Below, in pieces: positions 35,713 through 46,857 of a stretch of DNA of 64,000 nt (its first letter is position 1; every line of letters starts with the position of its first letter). The stretch spans positions 10,319,501 through 10,383,500 of the forward strand of contig NC_133232.1 in NCBI RefSeq assembly GCF_040436345.1. Reading direction: 5' to 3'. Below the pieces are notes generated by a model. It was not told the DNA's origin. It ran no database searches and worked only from the letters and a program-made list of their open reading frames with translations. A program made the translations under genes and the position numbers. The stretch is from Pagrus major. Lineage: Eukaryota; Chordata; Actinopteri; Spariformes; Sparidae.

Positions 35713-38372
35713 TTAATTACAGCACTGAAGATTTGGTTAACTTGGTGTATTTGTAGAACAACATAAAAGCTTCCAGCAGAGCTGGATACACCATCACTTA
35801 AAGTTCATCTGCCTCCTGAATCATAGTTGGATTGCCATCGGAACCACCAGGAGAAATTGAGGTGGGCCGGTCCCTCTGTGGGACAGGGGGACTCTCTGAA
35901 AACTTTCACCCAGATTGGTGTGATCGGTTAAACTGAGTGGCAAAGTATTGGCTAGTTTTATTTCTGAAGCTAGTTAAGATTAGGCAAAATATAACTGAAT
36001 AATACACACATACAATGTTAGATCACTTTATTTGATGCATGTATGAAGGCATACAGATTATTATTATTATTTTCCTATAATCTGTATATTTGGTCTCACA
36101 CTACTGATGCAAGATAGGCCCACTACATTGAAAGTCCATTTGAGTAAATGATTTAGTGTGTTTAAATGTCAATATATTTTCGTACCATTTAGTTGTACAT
36201 ATATTCCAGCATAATGTTATGATGATCAATTTTGAGAATTTATCAACAATAAGGTGAAAGTCATTTTAAAAAACTGCAGGGAGGTCTAATCGTTGCCAAG
36301 CGTATCTTTTAGCTTGATGGTCCCCAAAAAATAAGAAGTAATCTCTGAAGATACAATTAGAAGTCTGGATCTCCTGTAGCTTTAGTCTTAGGGTTAGGGC
36401 AAAGAAAAGGTTAATAATCAACTTTTTATTTAATACTATAATATTATTTTAATACACTTACATATTTGTTATTCATCCAGGTTATGGAAAGTAAATCTGC
36501 AGTGGACAGATATAGATTTAGCCAGGCCAGGATGCCAGTGCCATTGCCCCAATACAGTAAGTGCACCTTCGAGCCAGCCTCACATTCTGCTTGTTTAATT
36601 TTACATGTATTTTACGAAAGACATTGTAAAAATAACAATTATTTAGTAATCTTGTTTACATAAAGAATGGCGTAGGTTTTTTATTTTTCAATCCCAGTTC
36701 ATCCCTGTCCTGAAACACTACTGTCCTAACTAGCGCTAATTTTAGCCTTAAACTTTACAATTTCTGTATTCAGAGTAAAGCGAGATGACCGGCTGAGATG
36801 AGTACTAACAGTATGTTCATTTTTATGTCGTTATTTATTCATCTTACATGTGTGACAGCATGATTTGAACCAAAAACAAATATCGATGTGTTACTTTTCT
36901 TTTTCCATCAGTATGTCACAGTTAAAGCACATTTACATTAACTTAAGACTGTTACTGGATGTTTGGCCACAGCACAGCAAAAAAAAAGGGGTTTATAGAC
37001 ATTTGTAAGGACCCAAATAAAATCAGAGGATATACTTTTTTCAACTACCAACAGTAGGTGGCAATATGAATCCTTCCAGCTGATACTGCGCACACATGAG
37101 AGTAAATTTGTATTTATGTTCAAGTTTTAATCATATTTTTGTTTTACATTGTTGTATTTTCCCCATTCAAAACCACTTATGGGATTTGCTGCCAAGATAT
37201 GAGCTCAAATAACGCAACACTAGGATCTGGTGTATAAATTGTTGTTGCTGTAAAGGTATCATGGAATTAGTGTCATTGCCGATAAAACTGCCCTGGGGAA
37301 GTTGAGATAAAAACAATCAAAACAAAAGCATAAGCAGCTCAATTATGCCTTTTATGTGGATCTTTTACCGTTTGATCTCCTTGGAATTTAATTAGTAACT
37401 TTAGTTACTTTAGTTAAACATTTTCTGATTCCATCTTCCTAAATGTGAATATTTTCTAGTTTCTTGGTAGTAACCTGAATATCTTTGAGTTGTTGTCAAA
37501 ACAAGATTTCCAAGGACATCATCTTGGGGATTTGGGAAAGACATTTTATCGACCAAACAACCAATCAATTAATTGAGAAAATAATCTACATATTAATGGA
37601 CAATGAAAAAAGTTGTTAGTTAAAGCCCTAGATCAAAGGTTCATACCACAGATGTCCCAATCCCAGTGGTGGAGACATTGGTACAGCTGTCTCTTTGTAA
37701 GACAATAATGTATAGTATTTCTAAACAATTAAATCTATTTTGTCTTTTATCTAGACCTTGAATCTGTAATAAAGTTTTGAATTTAATTAAACTGAATTGA
37801 TTCCAGGGCCACATTTTGATAACCAGTCATACCTGATTGTAAGATGACTTTTAATGTCAAAACGTTTGAGAAAGTTTGTCTGAATACAAACTTATAACTG
37901 CCCTTACCTACCACCAAATTTAAGGCAGGGTGATGTGCATAATGTAGAAACAGGTATACAATTTTCAGTCCAGCTTTTGCTGTTCAGACTCATTAAAAAC
38001 ATGTTTTCTTTGCTTTTTTGATATTGTTGTGCCATGTACTGTATTCTTATTGTGTTTTACTGTTCATTTAATAAATAAAACAACAGGAAATCAGTCTTGT
38101 CATCTGAGGTTGAAGAAATTGTATTTGGGCACTGAAAAAAAAAAACCTGGGCAAGCAAACTACCACAAAAACACTCTCACAAAACTCTCACAATGACAGG
38201 TGCAAGCTTGTTTTTAAGCAGGTGTCCTATCTAACAACACTACTGTGGACTTCCCAGATGACAAAGACGATTTCAGATACACAAACAAATTCATAGAATT
38301 TTACCCAGATGTATTTCACACCTGTGAACAAAGATTCTTGCGACGCTGAAGCCTGTGTTGATTTATCCCACT
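35713..38372. other. il21 downstream intergenic region
   Basis: 2.7 kb where il2 would be expected by synteny, but no cytokine-like exon could be recognised. One short open stretch (about 36481-36560) has splice-like borders but matches no family. No complete mobile element was recognised here. Confidence 0.5.
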
Positions 38373-38380
38373 CGATAGAC
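38373..38380 (+). repeat. Target-site duplication of the hAT element, left
   Basis: CGATAGAC immediately before the left terminus; an identical copy is at 40776-40783. Confidence 0.95.
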
Positions 38381-40775
38381 CAGGGCTGGCCAACCAGTCA
38401 GAGACTAAGAGCCACTTTTTTTAACTGTGTTAGTGCAAAGAGCCACATCATACACATGAACATCATCCCATGCCTTAATCATGTATGCACGCACGCACAC
38501 AAACACGCACACAAACACACACACACACACAGACTTCTGCTCAGCCAGATTTATTAAAAATGTCCCACACCACTATGATTATGACAGTTATTTTCAACAG
38601 TTAACATTGTGTGCACTGTCTCACACACACAAACCCTCAGTTCAAGCAAGTCCACAAACAAAAATATAATAATTTTCAATAACATTTTTCTCTTACTATG
38701 CTGCTTAGTGGGACTTCTGGCATTCCTTGTCTTGAACAATCCTCTTCAAATCTGGCTTGTATTCTGTTGTTGCCACTCGAAGCAATTCTTTCAAATGAGT
38801 GTCAGTCAGAACAGATCGATGCTTTGATTTCACATGTTTCAGGGTAGAAAACACAGACTCGCAGACGTACGTTGACCCAAACATTGACAGTATCTTCAAC
38901 GCAGCCCGTTTGACGTTGGGGTATTTTTTCATTGGCACACTTTTCCAGAACTCAATGGTCCCTTCCCTTAAAACAGCTTTCAGTTGATCCTCCTCACAAA
39001 GATCGATCATCTCCAACTCAGCCGCAGCCTCATCTGTGACGAGCGGAGCTTTCAAACAGTCCGTCTCCGCATTAAATGGGTCGACGAGGAACGTAATCTG
39101 TGGCCTTTTCAGTTGTAGATCACGGAACCGGGTCACAAAGCTTTCGTGCAGGTTTTCAACCAGTGTTGCATATCTGTCTCTTTTCTTTTTCAGGGCGGCG
39201 CTGGTGACTTGCTCACTGGCTTTTAGCAGAGTGGGAAAATGCATTAAATCTCCCTTTTGAATATGCGCCTTAAACAACTTCAGTTTGTTGACAAACGCAA
39301 ACACACTTTGCACCAGGTCAGGCAGCATTTTTAACTTACCCTGCAGGTTCAGGTTCAGTCTGTCCAAGTGACACAGCATGTCGACTAAAAATGCCAGATC
39401 CATAATCCACTTGAGGTCTGAGAGCTCGGGATAGTCCTTGCCCTTCTCTTCCATGAACAGTTTCACGGCATCCAAAAGCTCAAAGAAGCGAGAGAGTACC
39501 TTGCCTTTTGACAGCCACCTCACATTGCAGTGCAGCGGCAGGTCACCTGGAAGCCCTTGGTCCAGCTCTGCGATGAGATTCCTGAATTGCCTGTGGTTAA
39601 GCGCATGTGTGCGGATGTAGTTGACGATTTCCATCACAGGCTTCATGACGTTGTCTAAATTCAATGATTTAGACACGAGTTGCTCCCTGTGGATGATGCA
39701 GTGGAAATTCCAAAAGTCGGGAAATGTTTGGTCAGCTTTGCACAGCCCCACAAGCCCGTTCACGGATCCGATCATGGCTGGCGCTCCATCCGTGGCTATT
39801 GCAGTTAGTTTCGGTATGGGCAGATTTGCTTTTGCAAATGCAGCCATCATTGTTTCTTTCACATCTATGCCACGGGTTCTGTCTTTTAATGGCACAATGT
39901 CAAGGAGTTCTTCTTTGATCATACATTCGTTTGACACAGACCGTGCAAATATTGCCAACTGAGGCTTGTCTTGTATGTCACAACTCTCATCCAATGCCAC
40001 ACTAAAATACTCACATGCTTGAAGGTCAGAGTGCAACTCTGATTCAATAGCCGTATTAATGTCCGATATTCTGCGTTCAACAGTGTGGCGGGACAGTTGG
40101 ACGTCTGATACGCTTCGTTTTAGTTTGTCTTTTTCAGGGGACAAGATTTCAACAGCGTCAACGAGGCATTTTTTAATGAAGTCCCCTTCGTTGTATGGCT
40201 TTTTAGCCTGTGCTATGTTCCAAGCCAGTTGATATGATGCAAGCGTTACGGTCTCTGAGTGTTTCGTAAATTTTTGGAAAAACTGCACCTGCTTTTCTGC
40301 CTGAATTTTCAAAGTGACCAACTTGTGCTTGCGAAGTTCAGTCCCTTTTGGAAATTCCTGGTCGATGTTAGGATGGAGAGAGCTGAAGTGACGCTGAAGA
40401 TTTGAAGCTTTGAAATGCGCTAATGATGCCTGACATATAAGGCAGAATGGCTTGCCATTACGTTCAACAAAAAAATATAAACTCTCCCACTCTGTTAAAA
40501 ACGTCCTGTGTTCTTCTTCATATTTTCGTTTGGCTGTGCTTTTTTTCCCTGCCATTTTGAGAGCGAACTTGATGCAAATTGTTTACAACTCAAATGATCT
40601 TGCGCGTTTGACGTCACTCAAACCGGCTTACCTGGTCAGCGTGCCACCTAGGGGGAATGAATGGTAGCGCCAGCCAAGCATTTTTGACACTTGTCACGTG
40701 AAAGCTCCTGAAGAGCCGCATGAAACCAGCCAAAGAGCCGCATGAGGCTCGGGAGCCGCGGGTTGGCCAGGCCTG
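38381..40775 (-). mobile_element. hAT-superfamily DNA transposon, apparently complete
   Basis: A 2,395-bp element bounded by identical 8-bp duplications (CGATAGAC), the size typical of hAT elements. Terminal inverted repeats are CAGGGCTGGCCAACC (left) and CAGGCCTGGCCAACC (right end, reverse complement), 14 of 15 identical. Subterminal AGAGCCRC motifs recur at both ends. A single uninterrupted transposase gene fills the minus strand. A CA microsatellite (about 38490-38530) lies between the left end and the gene. Together these suggest a recent and possibly autonomous copy. Confidence 0.93.
38705..40555 (-). CDS. hAT transposase, BED/SPIN-DOC-type zinc finger
   Basis: A 616-residue open frame without stops or frameshifts. 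Near the N-terminus (residues about 37-62) a zinc finger CLICQASLAHFKASNLQRHF, with the second His six residues later, should bind DNA. The catalytic core shows FSVALDESCDI (first acidic residue) and AIATDGAPAMIG (second). The C-terminus, about residues 545-595, is the hAT dimerisation region with STYVCESVFSTLKHVKSKHR then SVLTDTHLKELLRVA. The protein belongs to the hAT group that also gave rise to domesticated genes such as GTF2IRD2 and ZBED-like proteins, but the flanking repeats and target duplication show this copy is a transposon. ATG at 40555-40553 gives MAGKKSTAKRKYEEE, a plausible basic N-terminus. Confidence 0.92.
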   Translation of the reverse strand: MAGKKSTAKRKYEEEHRTFLTEWESLYFFVERNGKPFCLICQASLAHFKASNLQRHFSSLHPNIDQEFPKGTELRKHKLVTLKIQAEKQVQFFQKFTKHSETVTLASYQLAWNIAQAKKPYNEGDFIKKCLVDAVEILSPEKDKLKRSVSDVQLSRHTVERRISDINTAIESELHSDLQACEYFSVALDESCDIQDKPQLAIFARSVSNECMIKEELLDIVPLKDRTRGIDVKETMMAAFAKANLPIPKLTAIATDGAPAMIGSVNGLVGLCKADQTFPDFWNFHCIIHREQLVSKSLNLDNVMKPVMEIVNYIRTHALNHRQFRNLIAELDQGLPGDLPLHCNVRWLSKGKVLSRFFELLDAVKLFMEEKGKDYPELSDLKWIMDLAFLVDMLCHLDRLNLNLQGKLKMLPDLVQSVFAFVNKLKLFKAHIQKGDLMHFPTLLKASEQVTSAALKKKRDRYATLVENLHESFVTRFRDLQLKRPQITFLVDPFNAETDCLKAPLVTDEAAAELEMIDLCEEDQLKAVLREGTIEFWKSVPMKKYPNVKRAALKILSMFGSTYVCESVFSTLKHVKSKHRSVLTDTHLKELLRVATTEYKPDLKRIVQDKECQKSH

Positions 40776-40783
40776 CGATAGAC
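40776..40783 (+). repeat. Target-site duplication of the hAT element, right
   Basis: CGATAGAC, identical to 38373-38380. Confidence 0.95.
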
Positions 40784-43009
40784 CTTAGCCTGTGACAATC
40801 AACACTGTCAAACTTTGTGCAATTGCCAAAGAGGAAAATTGAAAATGACCAGGAGTATCTTTCTCTTTTTTCCAGCTGTTTTTGCAGCCTGAGTGACCCT
40901 TGACACACTTCTCAGGAGAGACTTTATGTGCATAAGTATATGCATTTAATTTCACACATGAATTATTCATCAATCAATGTTATTATGAAGGAGTTACATA
41001 AGTAACCACTGCAGTGGACACCAATCATCAACAGTATAAAAAAGTGATTCTTAAAAAAATGGATAGGTAAAAACAATATTTTCAACCAAACAAGATGTTA
41101 GAGAATAAATTCAGATTTTTATCACATTTTTCTTGTACATCTTTTTTTCTGTGACTGAAAATACATCTGTCCACTCCAGTGGATGTTATGCACCAAACGG
41201 TATATTCTGCCTATTGGGCCTATCATGAGATAAAATGCTATTTAATATTGCTGTTTAATAAAATTTTTCCAGTGTAAATTGTATCTTGATTTTGAATAAA
41301 CACACAAAATAAGGCAGAATCATAACGTCCAATGGAGTAGACAGATCACAGTAAAAAAATGTTGCTTGTCTAAGAATAAGAGGACTAAACATATTTGCTA
41401 GAGGTACTTTGTGCATCTCCTCTCAGCCTTTTTTTAAAATTTATGATGCCATAGCTCAAAATGACAGAGACACAAGGATAATAATCAACTGGAATTGTGG
41501 ACAGGGCATTGGGGTAACTTGCCGAATTTAGCAAATGTAACTAACATACTTGTTTTAACCCAAATCATGATCTTTTCCGACACCTAGTGTTGGTGCCTAA
41601 AGCTAAGCAAACTGCAACCATTTCACAACGTTAACAGTTTACGTAAAAAAATGTTTTTCAGCAAGTTTTACTTTTAAGTCTAACCTGACATTGCATATTT
41701 ATTATTGATAACTTGATTGCGAGCCCTGCATGTGCAAAACTGACACTAAAAGGTAAGTAGAGCTTTGAAGCTTAGGGCCACTGACCACCAAAGAGTTGGG
41801 ACTGAGAACATGTTGATGTGTTGATGAAGTTTACCAAAAATGTACACCCACCAGCCAACATTAAAATGACTAACAGGTGAAGTAAATAACATGGATCATT
41901 ACATCATCTGCTGGAAAAACGTGATCCCCTGAGGGGAAATTCAAGTGTTGCAGCAGCACAAAGACAAAGTAGCAAGTAGAAACAAAGTATCAAGTGGAAA
42001 CAAAGTATCAATCCCGGTAAGTAGAATCCTGGTTTTCGTGTGGATGCCACCCACTCAAATACCCAAACACTGTTGCATACCAGGTAGACCAAATGTGTAG
42101 TATGTGCAAACATAAGAAAAAAAAGTACTGACAGAAGACTCAGCCTGTGATGGCTGCTGGTTGCTTTTCCCTGCTTCACCCAGCTGTACAAATTGGCTCA
42201 TTTTAGCTCTAGTAACTTCCATCATGGAATATTTGTTTGTGTGACATCACAGACACCCTACTCATGTTTTTCTTCTTTTGATTGATCTAACCTCCATTTA
42301 ACATCACTCATGACAACTCATTGACAGCTCGTCTTGTATTATAAATACATACTAATGGCTACTTATTTCCTCTAATGCAGGGGCATAATATACATGCATG
42401 TCAGAGGTCAGCTGGCTGTCAGATTTAAGCCTTTTGAAATTTTTAAGTGCAACTTGCACTGTGATATGACATCCTTTAATAATCACTTGGCCCCAAGAGA
42501 CACTACCTAATCTCACTTTATCATGTGATCTCGTCACTATATTTCATCATGATCAATCATAATAATATTCAGTAATCAAGATTATAATCCATGTTAACAG
42601 GGAATGTTCTATCTTTGTGTCTCACCAGCAGTAGGTGATTTGTTAATTTTTAACAGGGGGGATGGCTCAATGGGAGCACCACCCTGCCTTGACACACCTA
42701 TGTACACCTCCCAAAGTACATTGTTGATGCCTTAACCATAACTGTGACATTTCTAATTCTACAATTCCATTTTATCCAGTTATCTTCCTTCTCTCCCTAC
42801 TCGAAATTGTCTTTTTATAATTGTATTAAAGTAATGAGTAAATACACCTTTAAATTGTATGCAGTGGACTGAATTTATTCAGGCAGGGTTTTCTCATGTT
42901 TCTCACAATACACTACAAGCAGGGTCATTTTAAGTTACATGACCCCTTGGAATTTTTTACCATCTAAATTCCTTGAAGGACACACAATGAACATTGTGCA
43001 AAATAGTAG
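40784..43009. other. Non-coding stretch right of the hAT element
   Basis: 2.2 kb of AT-rich sequence with no recognisable gene. Motifs like CACTGCAGTGGACACC near 41010 and CCACTCCAGTGGATG near 41174 hint at a small degenerate repeat, but I cannot assign one. Confidence 0.45.
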
Positions 43010-43135
43010 AGCCCCACCGATTTATCGGTAGGCCGATTTTATCGGCCGATATTAGCCTATCACAGATATATCAGTATCGGTGTATATATTGTCCGATATG
43101 CACCGATATGAAAACCGTATATTTAAGAACTATAA
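43010..43135. repeat. Palindromic ATCGGCCGAT-rich repeat fragment
   Basis: Dense ATCGG/CCGAT motifs (for example TTTATCGGCCGATATTAGCC) form imperfect inverted repeats and recur across fish genomes. A related piece is embedded near 29165-29260. No coding capacity. Confidence 0.55.
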
Positions 43136-43599
43136 TGCAGAAAAACATGCTTGGGCTAATTTAAAATTGGTGTAATGACATAGTTTATCCAGCAGAGTGT
43201 GCTTCAACGGGGGATAAAACAGCTGGTGTCAGGAAATGTAACAGCTACCTTACTAATGGTTATACTATAAACCAGCACAAAAATGACAATTACCAACATA
43301 GCATAAGCCACCATGTTCTGAACAGACACACTAAAAACACTTACAAAAAGTAACATTTTAGTTTTAGAACAAGCAAACTTGTTGTGCTCCTCTACACGAG
43401 AGACGTGCTGGGAATCCACCGGAAGCAGCTCTATGACGTCGCGTCTACTACAAGTTTTGTTCCGCCCTCCGCACGGCATCATACCATGAATGAGAACCCC
43501 AGTGGGAACGTTTCAGAAGCGGAGCCTTTGGCCTGCCCGATTTTGTTGACTTGCTCAGATTTTGTTGATCTGGTCATTTTTCATTTTTATACAATCAGG
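43136..43599. other. Unassigned stretch beside repeat fragments
   Basis: No gene or named element recognised. Probably part of the same cluster of old repeat fragments as its neighbours. Confidence 0.35.
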
Positions 43600-43930
43600 A
43601 GTCTGCACACGGTGTTTTATTTTGAAAATTGACCGGATGCTCTATGCCGTTCCTGTGTCTCTGACTTCCTGCCAGCACGATCTGCTCTGTGTAGCTTGTT
43701 GCGTCTTCCATCAAAAATCGACCAGGCAGCCGAACGCAAAGCAGCCGTGCACGGCTTGACTCCACTGTGCGCCGTCGATCGCGTCCGCTTGTGATTTGTA
43801 ACACACTTTCTGCTACTAGGGGATGGAGAGTGATGGCATGGCAGGTTAACAAAGGGGATGCTTTTTGGTAATTTTGCTAACAAGGGGGACGGCATCCCCC
43901 TCATCCCCCCTCAAATCGCCTACTGCTCAC
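43600..43930. repeat. Old transposon fragment related to 58320-58400
   Basis: ATTTTGAAAATTGACCGGAT at 43619, followed by a CTGACTTCCTGCC stretch, matches the reverse complement of 58340-58400 inside the hAT-like element at 58039-59101. The right part ends in GGCATCCCCCTCATCCCCCC. No terminal repeats were defined. Confidence 0.5.
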
Positions 43931-44009
43931 CAGTAATAATCCTTAAAAACAGACATCTAAATGCAGAATTTGCTGGAAAGCGCCCAGATTTAGGTATCAA
44001 AAGCATCCT

Positions 44010-44625
44010 GGTTTCTGTCAAGGAGCCTAAAAAAGAAGGAAGGGTCATAATGTCACCAAATCACACTTCGGGCCAGACAGTTGTACTGAAGTCAATAGGA
44101 GATGCATGGAGAAACACTAAAATCAGACATATCTACGTCTTATGACTTCTGATGCAGAAATGCCTCCAGAAAGTTAAAGACCACATGTCAGAGAGTAGGT
44201 TAACAACATATTTTTTTATCGACACGTTGTTCGTCCCTCAACTTTGGGGGAAAAAACTGCGAACAGGCACCTTTCCTACACACGATTGACAGGGCTGGTA
44301 ATACTGTGATCAAATGGCGCAGGTCTGACTGTACTTACACCACTAACAGCAGTGCGAACAGGCGCCTTTCCTACACAAAGTTGAGTGAAGAACAACGTGT
44401 TATGTTGTTAACCTACTCTCTGAAGTGTGTTCTTTCATTTTCTGGGGGCATTCTTCATCAGAAGTCATACGTATATACACGTATATATCTTGGGGTCAAG
44501 TGTGTTTCTCCATGCATCTCCCATTGGCTCCAGCGGTCACCACCATCTTGCCCCAAAGCGTGATTCGGTGATGTGATGACCCTTCCTTTTTTTTTTTTTT
44601 TTTAGTTTCCTTGGTTTCCATTTGT
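44010..44625. repeat. Foldback element with ~280-bp inverted arms
   Basis: The left arm (about 44010-44295) and right arm (about 44335-44625) are imperfect reverse complements. Examples: AGGAAGGGTCATAATGTCAC against the complement of GTGATGTGATGACCCTTCCT; GAGATGCATGGAGAAACAC against GTGTTTCTCCATGCATCTC; AGAGAGTAGGTTAACAACAT against ATGTTGTTAACCTACTCTCT; and GCGAACAGGCACCTTTCCTA near the centre. Only about 40 bp separates the arms. It has no coding capacity and looks like a non-autonomous foldback transposon. The target duplication was not resolved. Confidence 0.75.
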
Positions 44626-45052
44626 AGTTCAAGTAGCATATCGAACACTCACGTTTGAGTGGGCTTTGGTTGCATGCAGGTGCACAGTCAATGTGGAGAG
44701 CAAAAGACACGAAATGCATAGACAGAAATGCACCCTCAGGACCCGTTGGCTATCATCTGACAACAATTTGGCTTTTTATGAGATGAAAAAAAAAAAAAAA
44801 AAGTTACCTGCATTTACTATATGCAGATACCTGTTTAACGAATGGTATCTCCAACTCTATTCTCACATCCTAAGTTGCCAATTGGATTGTGAACAATTGC
44901 CGACACACGGAAGAGGAAGTCTTTGTCCAGATAGCAGGATCACTACTGGCTATACCAAAAGCCTGGAAACATTGGCCGCTGCCCCCTGAGGCTAAATCGT
45001 CATCAGACGAAAGTTGATGGGTTCCAATATTGCACCAGACAATGCTTCATTA
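44626..45052. other. Spacer between foldback and Harbinger elements
   Basis: No gene recognised. A poly-A run of about 17 lies near 44787. Confidence 0.4.
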
Positions 45053-45276
45053 GCCATGTTTCCATCCAAAGTGATTCGCATTACTGGGCAATGCGCATTA
45101 AAAGAAATTCGAATCATGTGTGTTTCCATCAAAAGAACGGACTTTGGTGAAAACTACAAATTCGCGCGAGTTTTCTAAGTCACGCGAGATTTTCCGCGGG
45201 TTGGCATGGCAACCAGCCTGTAAACATTCCGTCGTCTTCCTGCCGGTGTTTTGATGTGGTGTTTTAATGGTTTACA

Positions 45277-45510
45277 ATGGAGAGAGGACTTCAGTCATTA
45301 ATTACACTCGCTCAAGTGGTGCTCGATCTTTCGGCGCAGTTGGTCCTGGCCATTAGAGGGGCTGTCAGGAGGAGAAGACAGCAAGCTGCCTTAATTAATG
45401 CCCTGGCCCAGCGAGAGAACCGTCTCCGCCGCCGACGGCCCTATGAGTGGGAAAGGAGGCGTCAGAGGGACTTTTGGAGTGTGGTGGTGGGCCAGCATTT
45501 CACACCTTGA
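45277..45510 (+). pseudogene. Harbinger transposase N-terminal remnant
   Basis: A 77-residue frame from ATG at 45277, with ALAQRENRLRRRRPYEWERR then RQRDFW near its end. This Arg-rich lead-in with ERRRQRDFW resembles the N-termini of HARBI1-like transposases. The DDE catalytic region that should follow is absent, so this copy cannot encode a working transposase. The family call is from recall and moderate. Confidence 0.5.
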
Positions 45511-45569
45511 CTTTTTTCTCGAAGCTCCTCTTCCTGGTCCGTCCAAATCTCGCGTGATTTGCGCCGGCG

Positions 45570-45812
45570 TCAGCATGCGTCAGTGCGGTTACTGCGAATC
45601 ATGTACTTTTGTTTGAGGCTTTTCCACTTGTTTCTGCAGGCCGTCCATGGTTTATCGAACCCCAATTGAAGCATTTCCCCACACAGTTCTTGATATATGG
45701 TGGCGTTTCTTTGGTGTTTGCTGTCCAGGATCGCTATGATGTTTTTTTCTTTTACCAGTCTTAACAAACTTAGTACCTCATCCTCCGTCCACAGAAATCT
45801 TGTATCCGCCAT
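45570..45812 (-). pseudogene. Myb/SANT-like (trihelix) DNA-binding protein remnant of Harbinger
   Basis: From ATG at 45812 the frame reads MADTRFLWTEDEVLSLLRLV and later DKPWTACRNKWKSLKQKYM, the spaced Trp pattern of the Myb/SANT-like domain encoded by the second gene of PIF/Harbinger elements. It is oriented opposite to the transposase remnant, as usual in this superfamily. The protein stops after 80 residues, right after the DNA-binding domain, so the rest is deleted. Confidence 0.6.
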
Positions 45813-46059
45813 GTTGTTTGTTGTCTTCTGAGTGACCCGCAAACACCGGAAGCAGTCGGGGTGAAAGTGCGCTACGTCACTCTTGATTCGCATACAGCTG
45901 TTTCCATCCCATTCGAATCAACCAAAACCCGGCCATAGCGAGCGTATTTCATTTTGTGCGAATCAGGGGATTTTAATGCGAATCACGGCGTTTCCATCAC
46001 CATTTTCCCGATGCGATACATCTAGATGCGCATCTAAACAGCTGATGGAAACGCACCTA

Positions 46060-46857
46060 GTGCCTAGCTGCAGTGAAGGGACAGTTATAAAACCATTATT
46101 CCAAAAAAGTTGGGACACTGTAATATATAAATAAAATCCAGATACAATCTTTTGCAAACAAACTGTTTACTGGTTTTATGAGGTGCTCCAAAGTCCATGT
46201 AGTAATATCCTTTACACAATCATGAGGAATGTTCAAAACAGATGTTTTTGTAAAATCCACAACTTCAAATTGTTTGAAACATGCCTGCGCTCCAAATTCA
46301 GAATAAGCATGTATATTGAAAAATCCTTTAAGTTGAATGAAGTTGATGAGCTGGTAAAACTAAATATATTGTCTATGTTCTGTTTTTAATTAAGTCAAAA
46401 TGGATGAGCAAATTATCTCATTCTGTTTTATTTTACAAAGCATCCCAACTTCTTGCAACTGGGGTTGTGCAAAGGGGGAATTTTATACCAAAAAGACTGA
46501 CTTTGGAAGATACCGACTTGGTGTGACAAATTCAGAGAGGTGAAGTCTCATATTAACTTCAAATTAATATATATGTATATATATTAATCGCATTAGGAAG
46601 AGATCTTGTAAGGGAATGAATACTACAAATGAGAACTCTTTCAATATACATATGGGCATGTGAATATTGTTTCAAGATAAATTTGAAAAAATGCAGCCTA
46701 TACTTTAATTAGAACACACTGCATGATTTTACCTACCAGTTATCAACACTAACTGACCCAAACATGAACTGACACTGTCCAGCTTGATCCAATCAGTTGG
46801 TCCATCCAATCACAACTACAATCGATTCTACACCAATGTGATGTAATGTGTGTGTGT
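46060..46857. other. Non-coding spacer before the tandem repeats
   Basis: AT-rich, no gene recognised. A (TA)-rich patch is at 46567-46590. Confidence 0.45.

Larger units (their letters stand above)
45053..46056. mobile_element. PIF/Harbinger-like element, internally deleted
   Basis: About 1 kb. Both ends carry ...GTTTCCATC (left GCCATGTTTCCATC; right, reversed, GTGCGTTTCCATC) and subterminal GATTCGCATTA / ATGCGAATC repeats. Possible 3-bp flanks are TTA (45050-45052) and CTA (46057-46059), one mismatch from the TWA duplication usual for Harbinger. Inside are remnants of the two Harbinger genes on opposite strands: the transposase N-terminus and a Myb/SANT-like protein. The catalytic domain is missing. 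Confidence 0.65.

Noticed and set aside
36481..36560. Possible isolated exon (acceptor-like TTATTCATCCAG, open frame, donor CAGTAAGT) downstream of il21
   Set aside because: It resembles no IL-2, ADAD1 or other known protein and has no partner exons; splice-like borders occur often by chance.
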